A DNA stretch of 17,954 nucleotides from DATARH01 sp035534535 (lineage in GTDB: Bacteria; Pseudomonadota; Alphaproteobacteria; ATCC43930; CGMCC-115725), in assembly GCA_035534535.1 (NCBI GenBank), contig DATLRS010000212.1, positions 1 through 17,954 of the forward strand, in the 5' to 3' direction. Position numbers and translations under genes: made by a program. Position 1 is the stretch's first letter, and every line of letters begins with the position of its first letter. Positions 1 to 7,610 of the stretch are shown piece after piece. Below the pieces are notes generated by a model. That model was not told where the DNA came from. It did not search any database and saw only the letters and a list, made by a program, of their open reading frames with translations.

Positions 1-1122
1 CAGACGCGGCGCCAAGCCTCGAATTCCGACGGACGGATTCGATAGCGCGCGAAATTACCTTCATGCAGGCTTGTCAGCTCGGTTTCGACGATTGCCGCGA
101 AACGCGCGCCGTCGTCGGGGCCAATTTCCTTCTTTGACCACGCGGCTATTCGCGCCGCGACCTCCTTGCGCCCAATGCGAGCCCGGATGAGGTCGGCGAT
201 CAGCTCCCGAATTTGCTCCCGATAGCGAAGCCGGAACGGATCAGGTTCTCCGAGAGATTGACGGACAGCGGCGTAACGGGCGGCCGAACGCTCGTAGGCC
301 CAGATGAAGACGTCCTTGAGGAGATCGACCTTATTCAGCTCGTAAACGCCGAGCACGGCATCCGTATAGATCGACCGGGGCACGTCGGCAAACGACAGTG
401 GCGACAAGTTGCCTTTGATGAACGGGATATTCGCTGCGAGGCGCGAAACGCGCTTGTTCACGTCGTCGAATGGTTGCAGGTAGGGAAGCTGCACCATGAG
501 GAAAAAGGCTTGCTCGAAAGGATCGGTGATCGCAGCCGCGGTCGCCAGGATCTGATCGAAGCTCTCCTCGATAAGCTGCGGCACCTCGAGTGGATGGAAA
601 GCCGAGCGCTCGATGCCGACAGCAATATAACGCAGCCTGCCGGCTGCTGTGGGATCGGCGAGGAGGTTGTTGGCCAGAAGCGCGTGGAGATTGAGGATGG
701 TGTAGCGGTTGAAGCCGATCTCGTCGGCGGCACTGACCAGGAACTCGATCGCATCTTTGTGGTTTAGGATCATCTGCGCTTCGAGGTGCGCGCGTCCCTC
801 AGCTTCTTCGCCTAGCTCGATTAGACGCTTGGTGTCGAGGAGCGAGTAGGTGTTGCCTTCGAGGCGGCTTGAATTCCAGGCGAGATCGATCAACAGCCTG
901 CTGAGGATCTGCTTGGCGTAGGCGCCAGCGGGCTGTTCGGCAATCGCTGGGCGGCCGACGGCCGCCAGATGCGTACGGTCCTGTTCGGTCAGGTAGAATG
1001 ACGCGTTCGGCCGATAGCGGTCGAGAAATTTTCGGTCATAACCGACAATAGATGATCTCGGCCGCTGCCGGCGGGCAGACTAAGCCGGCTTCGGTGTGGC
1101 CGTTGAGGGTAACGGCGGGCAT
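1..1122 (-). CDS. Fic-domain protein, 3' end outside window, start apparently frameshifted
   Basis: Fic proteins usually transfer AMP or another phosphate-containing group onto target hydroxyls. The minus frame is open from 1079 through position 1, so the C-terminus lies outside the window. It shows an N-terminal SSRLEG (872-855), which fits the class II inhibitory pattern (S/T)xxxE(G/N), then a Fic core at 476-450 reading QPFDDVNKR where the classical motif is HPFx(D/E)GN(G/K)R. The catalytic histidine is therefore glutamine and the glycine is valine. No ATG or GTG precedes the conserved N-terminal region in this frame, and a TAG lies at 1082-1080. In the neighbouring frame an ATG at 1122, with GGAG five bases upstream, starts a peptide (MPAVTLNGHTEAGL) that would join the Fic frame after a one-base shift near 1075-1085. 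I infer a frameshift (mutation or sequencing error). The next possible in-frame start is TTG at 893. Family assignment is firm; function and intactness are not. Confidence 0.8.
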
Positions 1123-1243
1123 GATGTCTCCGATTGGGGAACAGCAATCAGGAGAGACCGATTGATGTATGATGCTCCCGCTAAACTGAGCGTTGGTGCG
1201 TTAAAGCATTGGATTCAAGCGCCTATTGCAATCGCTTGCGGCA

Positions 1244-1322
1244 TGGAGCGATTAGGAGTAATTGTTACTTGTTCAGCATGGGGTGCTGAGGGTCGAGAGT
1301 TTGAATCTCTCCGCTCCGACCA
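1244..1322 (+). tRNA. tRNA-Pro(GGG)-like gene with degenerate D-arm (probable pseudo-tRNA or att remnant)
   Basis: Acceptor strands 1244-1250 (TGGAGCG) and 1312-1318 (CGCTCCG) pair over six bases plus a T-G end pair. The anticodon arm is TCAGC, loop ATGGGGT, GCTGA (1273-1289), giving anticodon GGG at 1280-1282 with T33 in place. The T-arm is GAGAG, TTTGAAT, CTCTC (1295-1311), followed by an encoded ACCA at 1319-1322. The D-region fails: 22 bases lie between the acceptor and anticodon stems, the usual D-stem and GG-containing loop are not recognisable, and a five-base-pair hairpin AGTAA/TTACT with a three-base loop (1257-1269) is there instead. The T-loop has T where nearly all tRNAs have C56. 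It looks like a decayed tRNA-Pro or an integration-site copy of one; expression is doubtful. Confidence 0.5.
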
Positions 1323-1570
1323 TTCTTTAATTGCTTACGGATGATCCGAGGGGTCGGCCCACGCCCGGGATTCGGGGGGCAATCGCGCGACGAGCAAACA
1401 TCCGGCGGCCATGCGGCCGGCCCGGCTCTTGCAGCGCAGAGGGTGAAGCCGGCAATGCGCGCGCCCGGAAAAACGGGCTGCGGGGGAGCGCCGGTTGCTC
1501 CCTCAATCGGCATGAGGGGAGGCTACCCCACGGCCAAAGCGCTGCCGGTATTTGCGGCGAGGAGGGGAAA
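1323..1570. other. Intergenic leader upstream of the GH10 gene, no gene recognised
   Basis: This GC-rich stretch has no convincing coding sequence. The GH10 frame is open through it back to 1331, but the amino acids look like random high-GC translation and the strong ribosome site sits just before 1571. Several short complementary segments occur, for example CTCCCTC (1497-1503) against GAGGGGAG (1514-1521). I could not match any riboswitch consensus I know, including c-di-GMP-I, cobalamin, glycine and guanidine types. A promoter for the GH10 gene probably lies here but I cannot place it. Confidence 0.4.
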
Positions 1571-2782
1571 ATGAGCGACGAGCGAAAGGCCGGTCGCGGC
1601 GCACGGCCGGAGGTGAACCGCCGCGTGATCCTCGGCGCAGGATTGGCGGCCGGCACGATGATCCGGCGCGCGGCGCCGGTGCTCGCGGCGGTGGACCAGA
1701 GCAAGCCGCCGCTCGCCGAGCTCGCCCGCCGGCGCGGCATTCGCTACGGCACCGCCGCGATGGCCTCGCAGCTGCTGGCCGGCGATTCCTTCACCGAGCT
1801 CCTGACGCGCGAAGCGGCCCTGCTGGTGCCGGAAAACGAAATGAAATGGTCGCATATGAGCGCGGCACCGTTTCACGCCGATTACCGGATGCCCGATTTC
1901 ATCGTCGATTTCGCCGCCGCGCATGGTCTTTTATTGCGCGGCCACAATCTGCTGTGGTTCTGGCGCACGCCACAATGGTTCACGGAGTTGCGGGGCCGCG
2001 CGGCGGCGCGCGCGGCGATGGTGCAGCGCGTCGCCGACATGGTGGGACGCTATCGCGGCAGGATCGACAGCTGGGACGTCGTCAACGAGCCGGTCAATCC
2101 CGCCGACAACCGCCCCGATCATCTGCGGATCGCGGTATTCCTGCAGCAGATCGGGCCGGAATATCTCGAACTCGCGCATGTCACGGCGCGCGACGCCGAT
2201 CCCGCCGCGCGCCTGGTGCTGAACGAGTACGGCGTCGAATACGACACGCCCGATGCCGACCGCAAACGCGCCGCGGTGCTGGATGTCCTGGCCACCATGC
2301 GCAAGCGGGGCATCCCGGTCGATGCGCTCGGCGTGCAGGCGCATCTGTCGGTCGGGCGCTATCCCTTTGCCGCCAAGAAGCTGCGCGATTATCTGGCGGC
2401 GGCGGCGGCGATGGGGCTCGAAATCCAGATCACCGAACTCGATTGCACAGACGAGCGGGCGCCGGCCGATATCGCTGCGCGCGACCGCATGGTGGCCGAC
2501 GAATACCGCCGCTTTCTCGATGTCGCGCTCGACGAGCCGGCGGTGACGCAGGTGAACAGCTGGGGATTGTCGGACCGCTACAGCTGGATCGTGCGGCACG
2601 AAGACAGCGCCGACAGGCAGCGCCACGACGGCATGGCGGAACGGCCGCTGCCCTTCGACCGCGACTTGCGGCGCAAGCCGGCCTGGCATGCGCTGGCCGA
2701 AGCATTCGCCCGCGCGCCGAGACGCGACAGCGGTCCGCGTCAGCGGGTCGTCGCCGCCACTTCCGCGAGCAGCCGCGACTAG
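1571..2782 (+). CDS. GH10 endo-1,4-beta-xylanase-like glycoside hydrolase, Tat-exported
   Basis: The 403-residue product is a glycoside hydrolase family 10 enzyme, a family that cleaves the beta-1,4-xylan backbone with retention. Visible motifs in order: NEMKW (89-93), RGHNLLW (123-129), WDVVNEP with the acid/base Glu173, NEYG near 219, QAHL (256-259) and ITELD with the nucleophile Glu289. All catalytic residues are present. The N-terminus carries a twin-arginine type signal (NRRVILGAG, 16-24) with likely cleavage near residue 40, so the enzyme is probably exported folded to the periplasm or beyond. There is no carbohydrate-binding module. The start at 1571 is chosen because GGAGG lies a few bases upstream (1561-1565) and the signal peptide follows. 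A polysaccharide deacetylase gene lies 202 bases downstream on the same strand. Xylan as substrate is inferred from the family only. Confidence 0.92.
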   Translation: MSDERKAGRGARPEVNRRVILGAGLAAGTMIRRAAPVLAAVDQSKPPLAELARRRGIRYGTAAMASQLLAGDSFTELLTREAALLVPENEMKWSHMSAAPFHADYRMPDFIVDFAAAHGLLLRGHNLLWFWRTPQWFTELRGRAAARAAMVQRVADMVGRYRGRIDSWDVVNEPVNPADNRPDHLRIAVFLQQIGPEYLELAHVTARDADPAARLVLNEYGVEYDTPDADRKRAAVLDVLATMRKRGIPVDALGVQAHLSVGRYPFAAKKLRDYLAAAAAMGLEIQITELDCTDERAPADIAARDRMVADEYRRFLDVALDEPAVTQVNSWGLSDRYSWIVRHEDSADRQRHDGMAERPLPFDRDLRRKPAWHALAEAFARAPRRDSGPRQRVVAATSASSRD

Positions 2783-2984
2783 CGGCGTCGGCAACGCGGC
2801 GACTACGGTGGCGACCACCGCGGCGACCGGAATTTGCCGGTGACGGGAAGCCGCTGCAAATGCTAAGGTTTTTGCGCAGTTCGACCGCGAATGTGGCGGC
2901 CGGAAATGAGCGCTGGACCAGCCGCTTGCGCATCGGGCGCCGAGGGTCTCCGACCGTGCTCGGCAGCCCGCCCGGAGAGAGCCC

Positions 2985-3887
2985 ATGACCCGACCGGAAT
3001 CCGATCTCGAACCCTGGCAGTGGCCCGAAGAGCATTGGCGCAAGCTGGTCGCGCGGGTGCGCGCCGGCCGCAAATTGCGGCCGCGCGCATGGCCGGGCGG
3101 GGCGCGGTGTGCCGTCGCGTTGTCGTTCGACAGCGACCACGAGACGAGCGACCTGCGCGACGGCGGCAAGTCGTTGGGGCGGCTGGCCTGGGGCCAATTC
3201 GGCAACCGGGTCGGCGTGCCACGCATCCTCAAGCTGCTCGAGCGCCACGGGGTGAAGGCGAGCTTTTACGTGCCGGCGGTGACGGCGCTCATTCATCCCG
3301 ACGAACAGCGCCGCATCGTCGCCGAGGGCCACGAAGTTGGCATCCACGGCTGGATTCACGAGCTGAATTCGGTGCTGCCGCACGAGGCCGAACGCGACCT
3401 GATGCTGCGCTCGGCCGACACGCTCGAAAAAATCTGCGGTGTGCGGCCGGTCGGGTTGCGCACCCCGTCCTGGGACTTCAGCTGGAACACCCTGGCGATC
3501 GCGGCGGAGATGGGCCTCCTCTACGATTCCTCGCTGATGTCGGACGAGGATTGCTATGAGCTGCTGCTCGACGGGGCGCCGTGCGGCGTCGTCGAATTGC
3601 CGGTCGAATGGGTGCGCGACGACGCCGTCTATTTCATGATGAACCGCTTTTCGGCGCTGCGCCCCTATACCCCGCCCGAGGGCGTCTTCGACATCTTCCG
3701 GCGCGAGTTCGAGGCGGCCCATGACGAAGGCGGCCTGTTCCAGCTGACGATGCATCCGCATGTCATCGGCTACCGCTCGCGCATCTGGATCATCGAGGAG
3801 TTGATCCGCCTCGCCAAGGCGAAGGGCGGCGTCTGGTTCGCAACCCACGCCGAGGTCGCGCGCTGGGCCAAGGAGCATGCCGACTGA
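2985..3887 (+). CDS. Polysaccharide deacetylase family protein (CE4/NodB fold, HpPgdA/PuuE-like)
   Basis: The 300-residue protein has the NodB homology fold of carbohydrate esterase family 4. The first motif is SFDSDHET (47-54), offering Asp49 and Asp51 as base and metal ligand. The second is GIHGWIHE (119-126), with His121 and His125 as metal ligands. A later stretch, LRTPSWDFSW (around 157-166), corresponds to the substrate-groove RxPxW region, and TMHPHVIG near the C-terminus carries the last conserved histidine. No signal peptide is visible, so it probably acts in the cytoplasm, as the HpPgdA/PuuE-like branch does; members act on peptidoglycan sugars or on small amides such as allantoin. 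GGAGAG precedes the ATG by four bases. Substrate is unknown; the xylanase next door does not settle it because that enzyme is exported and this one seems not to be. Confidence 0.88.
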   Translation: MTRPESDLEPWQWPEEHWRKLVARVRAGRKLRPRAWPGGARCAVALSFDSDHETSDLRDGGKSLGRLAWGQFGNRVGVPRILKLLERHGVKASFYVPAVTALIHPDEQRRIVAEGHEVGIHGWIHELNSVLPHEAERDLMLRSADTLEKICGVRPVGLRTPSWDFSWNTLAIAAEMGLLYDSSLMSDEDCYELLLDGAPCGVVELPVEWVRDDAVYFMMNRFSALRPYTPPEGVFDIFRREFEAAHDEGGLFQLTMHPHVIGYRSRIWIIEELIRLAKAKGGVWFATHAEVARWAKEHAD

Positions 3888-3967
3888 AGGCGGCTCAATC
3901 CCCTGCGCCTTGACGGCGGATTTCCGGCTCCCCTAATGTCAGCGAAGAGTGATGGGAGGATCTTGCG

Positions 3968-4324
3968 ATGAAGCCGACGCCAGTCAGCGACAGCAGCTTC
4001 GATGCCGAGGTGCTGCGCGCCAGCGAGCCGGTGCTGGTCGATTTCTGGGCCGAGTGGTGCGGCCCCTGCAAGATGATCGCACCGTTTCTCGATCAACTCG
4101 CCGACGACATGGACGGTCGGGTCACGGTCGCCAAGCTCAACATCGACGAGAACCCGCAGACGCCGCGAAAATACGGGGTGCGCGGCATCCCGACGATGAT
4201 CCTGTTCCGGGGCGGTCAGGTGGTGGCCACCAAGATCGGCGCGCTGCCGAAAAGCAAGCTTTACGAGTGGGTCGAATCGGTGCTGGAGCCGGTCACCGCC
4301 GGGAAGCCGCAGGCGGCGCGATAA
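3968..4324 (+). CDS. trxA: Thioredoxin
   Basis: A 118-residue thioredoxin, the dithiol reductant for cytoplasmic disulfides and for enzymes such as ribonucleotide reductase. The active site FWAEWCGPCKMIAP has Cys31 and Cys34, and the conserved cis-proline is in GIPTM (Pro75). Asp25 in LVDFW is the usual buried acid. About ten extra residues follow the normal C-terminal helix (EPVTAGKPQAAR). There is no signal peptide. GGGAGG lies about ten bases upstream of the ATG. In many Alphaproteobacteria trxA sits beside folC on the same strand; here it faces the folC cluster, and its last 32 bases overlap the end of the small exported-protein gene on the minus strand. The symbol is given from motif and context; a second thioredoxin paralogue elsewhere cannot be excluded. 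Confidence 0.93.
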   Translation: MKPTPVSDSSFDAEVLRASEPVLVDFWAEWCGPCKMIAPFLDQLADDMDGRVTVAKLNIDENPQTPRKYGVRGIPTMILFRGGQVVATKIGALPKSKLYEWVESVLEPVTAGKPQAAR

Positions 4325-4544
4325 TCCGCATCGTGCCGCGGGACTGCGGCGGCACCACGGCCATTTGCGGGTCGATGCCGGGCGCCGGCGCGATGATGTC
4401 GTGATCGGCCGGGGGCGCGCCGAGCAGCGAATGCACCCATGCCTCGCCCCGCTTGTACCAATTGGGAGCATCGAACGAACGGGCCGAGGCCGCACCGGCC
4501 GCAATCGCGACGAGCCCGAGCGCGGCAGCGAAAATGGCCCGCAT
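4293..4544 (-). CDS. Small exported proline-rich protein of unknown function
   Basis: The 83-residue product begins with a clear signal peptide (MRAIFAAALGLVAIAAGAAS, likely cleavage after AASA near 21-23). The mature part is short, with APGIDPQMAVVPPQSRG and a closing MRIIAPP segment, a pattern I recognise from small alphaproteobacterial exported proteins but cannot link to a function. The start is ATG at 4544 rather than the GTG at 4565, because GGGGAGG stands five bases upstream and the signal peptide then begins directly. The gene follows the folC stop by 17 bases and probably belongs to that operon. Its 3' end overlaps the end of trxA on the opposite strand by 32 bases, so both proteins use the same DNA at their C-termini. 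Confidence 0.75.
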   Translation of the reverse strand: MRAIFAAALGLVAIAAGAASARSFDAPNWYKRGEAWVHSLLGAPPADHDIIAPAPGIDPQMAVVPPQSRGTMRIIAPPAASRR

Positions 4545-4561
4545 TCTCGCCTCCCCTGCCC

Positions 4562-5860
4562 TCACCGGTTCGCCGCCAGCACGACCCCGGCCAGGTGCAA
4601 GGAGCCGCAGATCAGCACCCGCCCGGGCTCGCCGCCGCGCACGACCTCGCGCAACGCGGCCTCGACCGATAGGGCTTCGTGCGCCGCAATCCCGACCGAG
4701 CGCGCCGCCTGCGCGATGGCCGCCGCCGGTAGCGCGTTTTCTTCACCCGGTATCGTGACCGCTTGCAGGGTTCGCGCATAGGGCGCCAGGGGGGCGAGAA
4801 ACCCAGCCGCATCCTTGGTATTCAGCATGCCGACGATCAGATCGAGCGGCCGGTCGCACCAGCCGGCGGCAACCGCGCCCAGCACCTCGCCGGCCGCGGG
4901 GTTGTGGCCGCCGTCGAGCCAGCTCTCCCACGGCGGCGGCGCAATCTCGACGAGCGGACCGTGGGTCAGGAGCTGCAGCCGCGCCGGCCAGTCGATGTGG
5001 CGCAACCCCCCGGCGATCGCGGCCGCGGACAGCGCAAACCCGGTCGCCCGCTCCAGACAGGCGATCGCCACGCCGGCATTGACGATCTGGTGTGCCCCGA
5101 GCAATGACGGCGCCGGCAGATCGAGCTGCCAGTGCTCGCCCTCATAGCGCATCCCGTCGGCGGCGGCGGTGCAGCGCCATTCCCGGCCCGAACGATAAAG
5201 CGGCGCCCCGATCGCGGCGGCGCGGTCCTCGATGACCCGCGCCGCTTCTTCCGGCTGCGGCGCAATCACCCCGACGACTCCCGGTTTCAGAATTCCCGCC
5301 TTCTCGCCGGCAATTGCCGCGACCGTGTCGCCGAGAAACGCCTGGTGGTCGAGCGACACCGGCGTGATCGCGGTCGCCGCCGGGCGGCGGATCACGTTGG
5401 TCGCATCGAGCCGGCCGCCGACCCCGACTTCCAGCAGCACGATATCGGCCGGGGTACGGATGAAGGCAAGAAACGCCGCCGCGGTGGTGATCTCGAAAAA
5501 GGTGATCGGCGCGCCCTGGTTGGCACGCTCGCATTCTTCGAGCACGCCCAGCAGCGCCTCTTCGTCGATCAGCTGCCCCGCCAGCCGAATGCGCTCGTGA
5601 AAGCGCACGAGATGCGGCGAGATATAGGCATGCACCCGGTAGCCGGCCGCTTCGAGACAGGCGCGCATCGTCGCCAGCGACGAGCCCTTGCCCTTGGTGC
5701 CGGCGACATGGATGACCGGCGGCAGCCGATCCTGCGGGTTGCCGAGGGCGCCCAGCAGCCGCTCGATGCGTCCGAGCGACAGGTCGATCCGCTTCGGATG
5801 CAGCTGCATCAGCCGCGTCAGCACCCGATCGCTCGCCATCTGCGCTTCGGCCATCTTCAC
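4562..5860 (-). CDS. folC: Bifunctional folylpolyglutamate synthase / dihydrofolate synthase
   Basis: FolC joins glutamate to dihydropteroate and then extends the polyglutamate chain on folates, using ATP in the cytoplasm. The 432-residue protein has the Mur-ligase fold: VIHVAGTKGKGS (49-60) is the P-loop, followed by YISPHLVRFHERI, then FFEITTAAAF and LLEVGVGGRLDATN (Mg and ATP contacts), SLDHQAFLGDT, EKAGILK, and in the C-terminal domain LDGGHNPAA. Length is typical. The GTG start at 5860 overlaps the accD stop (GTGA), which suggests translational coupling; an ATG at 5854 with GGAG upstream is an equally plausible start. The small exported-protein gene follows 17 bases later. accD-folC adjacency is common in Alphaproteobacteria. 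Confidence 0.96.
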   Translation of the reverse strand: MKMAEAQMASDRVLTRLMQLHPKRIDLSLGRIERLLGALGNPQDRLPPVIHVAGTKGKGSSLATMRACLEAAGYRVHAYISPHLVRFHERIRLAGQLIDEEALLGVLEECERANQGAPITFFEITTAAAFLAFIRTPADIVLLEVGVGGRLDATNVIRRPAATAITPVSLDHQAFLGDTVAAIAGEKAGILKPGVVGVIAPQPEEAARVIEDRAAAIGAPLYRSGREWRCTAAADGMRYEGEHWQLDLPAPSLLGAHQIVNAGVAIACLERATGFALSAAAIAGGLRHIDWPARLQLLTHGPLVEIAPPPWESWLDGGHNPAAGEVLGAVAAGWCDRPLDLIVGMLNTKDAAGFLAPLAPYARTLQAVTIPGEENALPAAAIAQAARSVGIAAHEALSVEAALREVVRGGEPGRVLICGSLHLAGVVLAANR

Positions 5861-6753
5861 TCCGTCGGCGGCGGCTCGGCGGCATCGGCCGTACTTGCCG
5901 CCCGGTTGGGCTCGCGCAGCAGCGAGAGGATACGCGCCAACGTCGCGTGCAGCTCGCCGCGCGGCACGACCTGGTCGACCATGCCGTGCTCGAGGAGGTA
6001 TTCGGCGCGCTGAAAGCGCTCCGGCAGTTTCTCGCGGATCGTCTCCTCGATAACCCGCGCGCCGGCAAAGCCGATGACCGCCCCCGGCTCAGCCAGCGTG
6101 ATGTCGCCGAGCATCGCAAACGAGGCGGAAACCCCGCCGGTCGTCGGATCGGTCAAGAGCACGATGTAGGGCAGCCCCGCCTCCTTGACGAGGTCGGCGG
6201 CAATGACCGTGCGCGGCATCTGCATCAGGGACAGGATGCCCTCCTGCATGCGCGCGCCGCCCGAGGACGGCACGACGATCAGCGCCGCCTCGCGCTCGAC
6301 CGCGCGGTGCGAGGCGGCGAGCAGCCCCTCGCCGACCGCCATCCCCATCGAGCCGCCCATGAAGGCGAAATCGAACGCCGCGACGACCGCCGCCACCCCG
6401 CCGATCCGTCCCTCGGCCAAGGCCACCGCATCGCTGCCGGCGCCGAGCGCCGCCTGGCCCTCGCGCAGCCGCTCGGCATAGCGGCGGCGGTCGCGGAAGC
6501 GCAGCGGGTCGGCCAGGACCTTCGGCAGCTCGATCTTGTCGAACGCGCCGCCGTCGAACAGCATCGTGAACCGCGCTTCGCTGCCGATGCGAAAATGGTG
6601 GCCGCAATGGCGGCACACGTCGAGATGCGCCGCCAGCTCGCGATGGAACAGCATCTGCTCGCAGCCCGGGCATTTCTTCCACAGATTATCGGGCACATCG
6701 CGCCGCGTCAGGGCGCGGATCTTGGGCAGGACGTAATTGCTCAGCCAGTTCAT
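5857..6753 (-). CDS. accD: Acetyl-CoA carboxylase carboxyltransferase subunit beta
   Basis: AccD with AccA forms the carboxyltransferase that makes malonyl-CoA for fatty acid synthesis. The 298-residue protein starts MNWLSNYVLPKI and carries the N-terminal four-cysteine zinc ribbon (Cys28, Cys31, Cys47, Cys50). The crotonase-like core follows, with AFMGGSMG, PSSGGARMQEG, LTDPTTGGVSASFA and GFAGARVIEETI, the last supplying CoA and oxyanion-site glycines. The ATG at 6753 lies seven bases after the trpA stop; the frame is open much further upstream, but that extension overlaps trpA and is not protein-like. The last residues (from about 283) are a loose tail rich in Ala and Pro. The trpA-accD-folC order is a common proteobacterial arrangement and supports co-transcription. 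Confidence 0.97.
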   Translation of the reverse strand: MNWLSNYVLPKIRALTRRDVPDNLWKKCPGCEQMLFHRELAAHLDVCRHCGHHFRIGSEARFTMLFDGGAFDKIELPKVLADPLRFRDRRRYAERLREGQAALGAGSDAVALAEGRIGGVAAVVAAFDFAFMGGSMGMAVGEGLLAASHRAVEREAALIVVPSSGGARMQEGILSLMQMPRTVIAADLVKEAGLPYIVLLTDPTTGGVSASFAMLGDITLAEPGAVIGFAGARVIEETIREKLPERFQRAEYLLEHGMVDQVVPRGELHATLARILSLLREPNRAASTADAAEPPPTE

Positions 6754-6760
6754 CGGCGGC

Positions 6761-7588
6761 TCACGCCCGGCGGGCGGCCCGCACCGCCGCGGCCAGCGCG
6801 CGGATGTCGGCCAGCACCGCCTCGACGAGGCCGGGCTTGGCGTGGCCGGCGGCGTCGAGGTTGAGCGCCAGGCGATCGACGATAGCCGTGCCGATCGCCG
6901 CGGCGTCGGCAGCCCGCGCCACCTCGGCGGCCTGCGCCGGGTTCTTGATGCCGAAGCCGACCGCGACCGGCAGTTGCGTGAAGCGGCGCAGCCGCGCCAC
7001 GGCTTCGCGCACGCTCGCCGCCTCGGCCGAGCGGGTGCCGGTGGTGCCGGCAATCGCGACGTAATAGAGAAAGCCGCTGGCGTGCTGCACGATCGTCGGC
7101 AGCCGCACTTCGTCGCTGGTCGGGGTCGCGAGACGGACGATATCGAGCCCGGCCTGCCGCGCCGGCTCGGCCAACTCGGCGTCCTCCTCGGGCGGCAGGT
7201 CGACGACAATCGACCCGTCAACGCCGGCGGCAACGGCATCGCGCGCGAACGCCTCCGCGCCATAGCGGTAGATCGGGTTGTAGTAGCCCATCAGCACGTA
7301 GGGGGTGTCGGAATCGCTCTCGCGCAGCCGGCGCACCATCGCCAGCGTCTTGCGCAGGCTCATGCCGGCCTTCAGCGCGCGCTGCCCGGCCGCCTGGATC
7401 GACGGGCCGTCCGCCATCGGGTCGGAAAACGGCATGCCGATCTCGACGAGGTCGGCGCCGGCACTGGCGAGGCCCTGAAACAGCTTGAGCGAGGTCTCGG
7501 GATCGGGGTCGCCGGCAACCAGATAGATGACGAGCCCGGCGCGCCCCTCCGCGCGCAGCTGCGCAAAGCGCCGTTCGATCCGACTCAC
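6761..7588 (-). CDS. trpA: Tryptophan synthase alpha chain
   Basis: TrpA cleaves indole-3-glycerol phosphate to indole and glyceraldehyde-3-phosphate and passes indole to TrpB through a tunnel. The product is 275 residues when started at the GTG at 7588 (MSRIERRFAQL), which matches the usual family N-terminus and puts the catalytic residues at the classical numbers Glu49 (LVEIGMPFSDP) and Asp60. The motifs YYNPI, IVVDLPPEE, ATPTSDE, GTTGTR and VGFGIK (phosphate site) are all present. A longer form from TTG at 7606 is possible but adds atypical residues. trpB ends 112 bases upstream, a much longer gap than the usual overlap of trpB and trpA, and a double palindrome fills it. No strong ribosome site precedes the start, so coupling with trpB may be weakened. 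Confidence 0.96.
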   Translation of the reverse strand: MSRIERRFAQLRAEGRAGLVIYLVAGDPDPETSLKLFQGLASAGADLVEIGMPFSDPMADGPSIQAAGQRALKAGMSLRKTLAMVRRLRESDSDTPYVLMGYYNPIYRYGAEAFARDAVAAGVDGSIVVDLPPEEDAELAEPARQAGLDIVRLATPTSDEVRLPTIVQHASGFLYYVAIAGTTGTRSAEAASVREAVARLRRFTQLPVAVGFGIKNPAQAAEVARAADAAAIGTAIVDRLALNLDAAGHAKPGLVEAVLADIRALAAAVRAARRA

Positions 7589-7610
7589 AGCGCCCGCCTG
7601 CGACAAAAAT

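Noticed and set aside
213..767. 184-codon plus-strand open frame opposite the Fic gene
   Set aside because: It is the exact antisense codon frame of the Fic sequence; the minus strand gives a recognisable Fic domain, this strand nothing.
1323..1570. Riboswitch in the GH10 leader
   Set aside because: Short complementary segments exist, but no conserved core of a riboswitch class I know could be matched.
2806..2820. Hairpin CGGTGG-CGA-CCACCG after the GH10 gene as a terminator
   Set aside because: Only six base pairs and no T-run follows.
1552..2988. 478-codon plus-strand open frame over the GH10 gene
   Set aside because: Arg/Ala-rich translation without motifs; the overlapping frame has all GH10 catalytic residues.
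1931..3878. Two long minus-strand open frames opposite the GH10 and deacetylase genes
   Set aside because: Typical high-GC antisense shadows, with low-complexity composition and no ribosome site, against two clear genes on the plus strand.
4333..4355. Hairpin GTGCCGC/GCGGCAC between trxA and the small gene as a bidirectional terminator
   Set aside because: No T-run on either side and it lies within the small gene's coding sequence; likely GC-rich coincidence.
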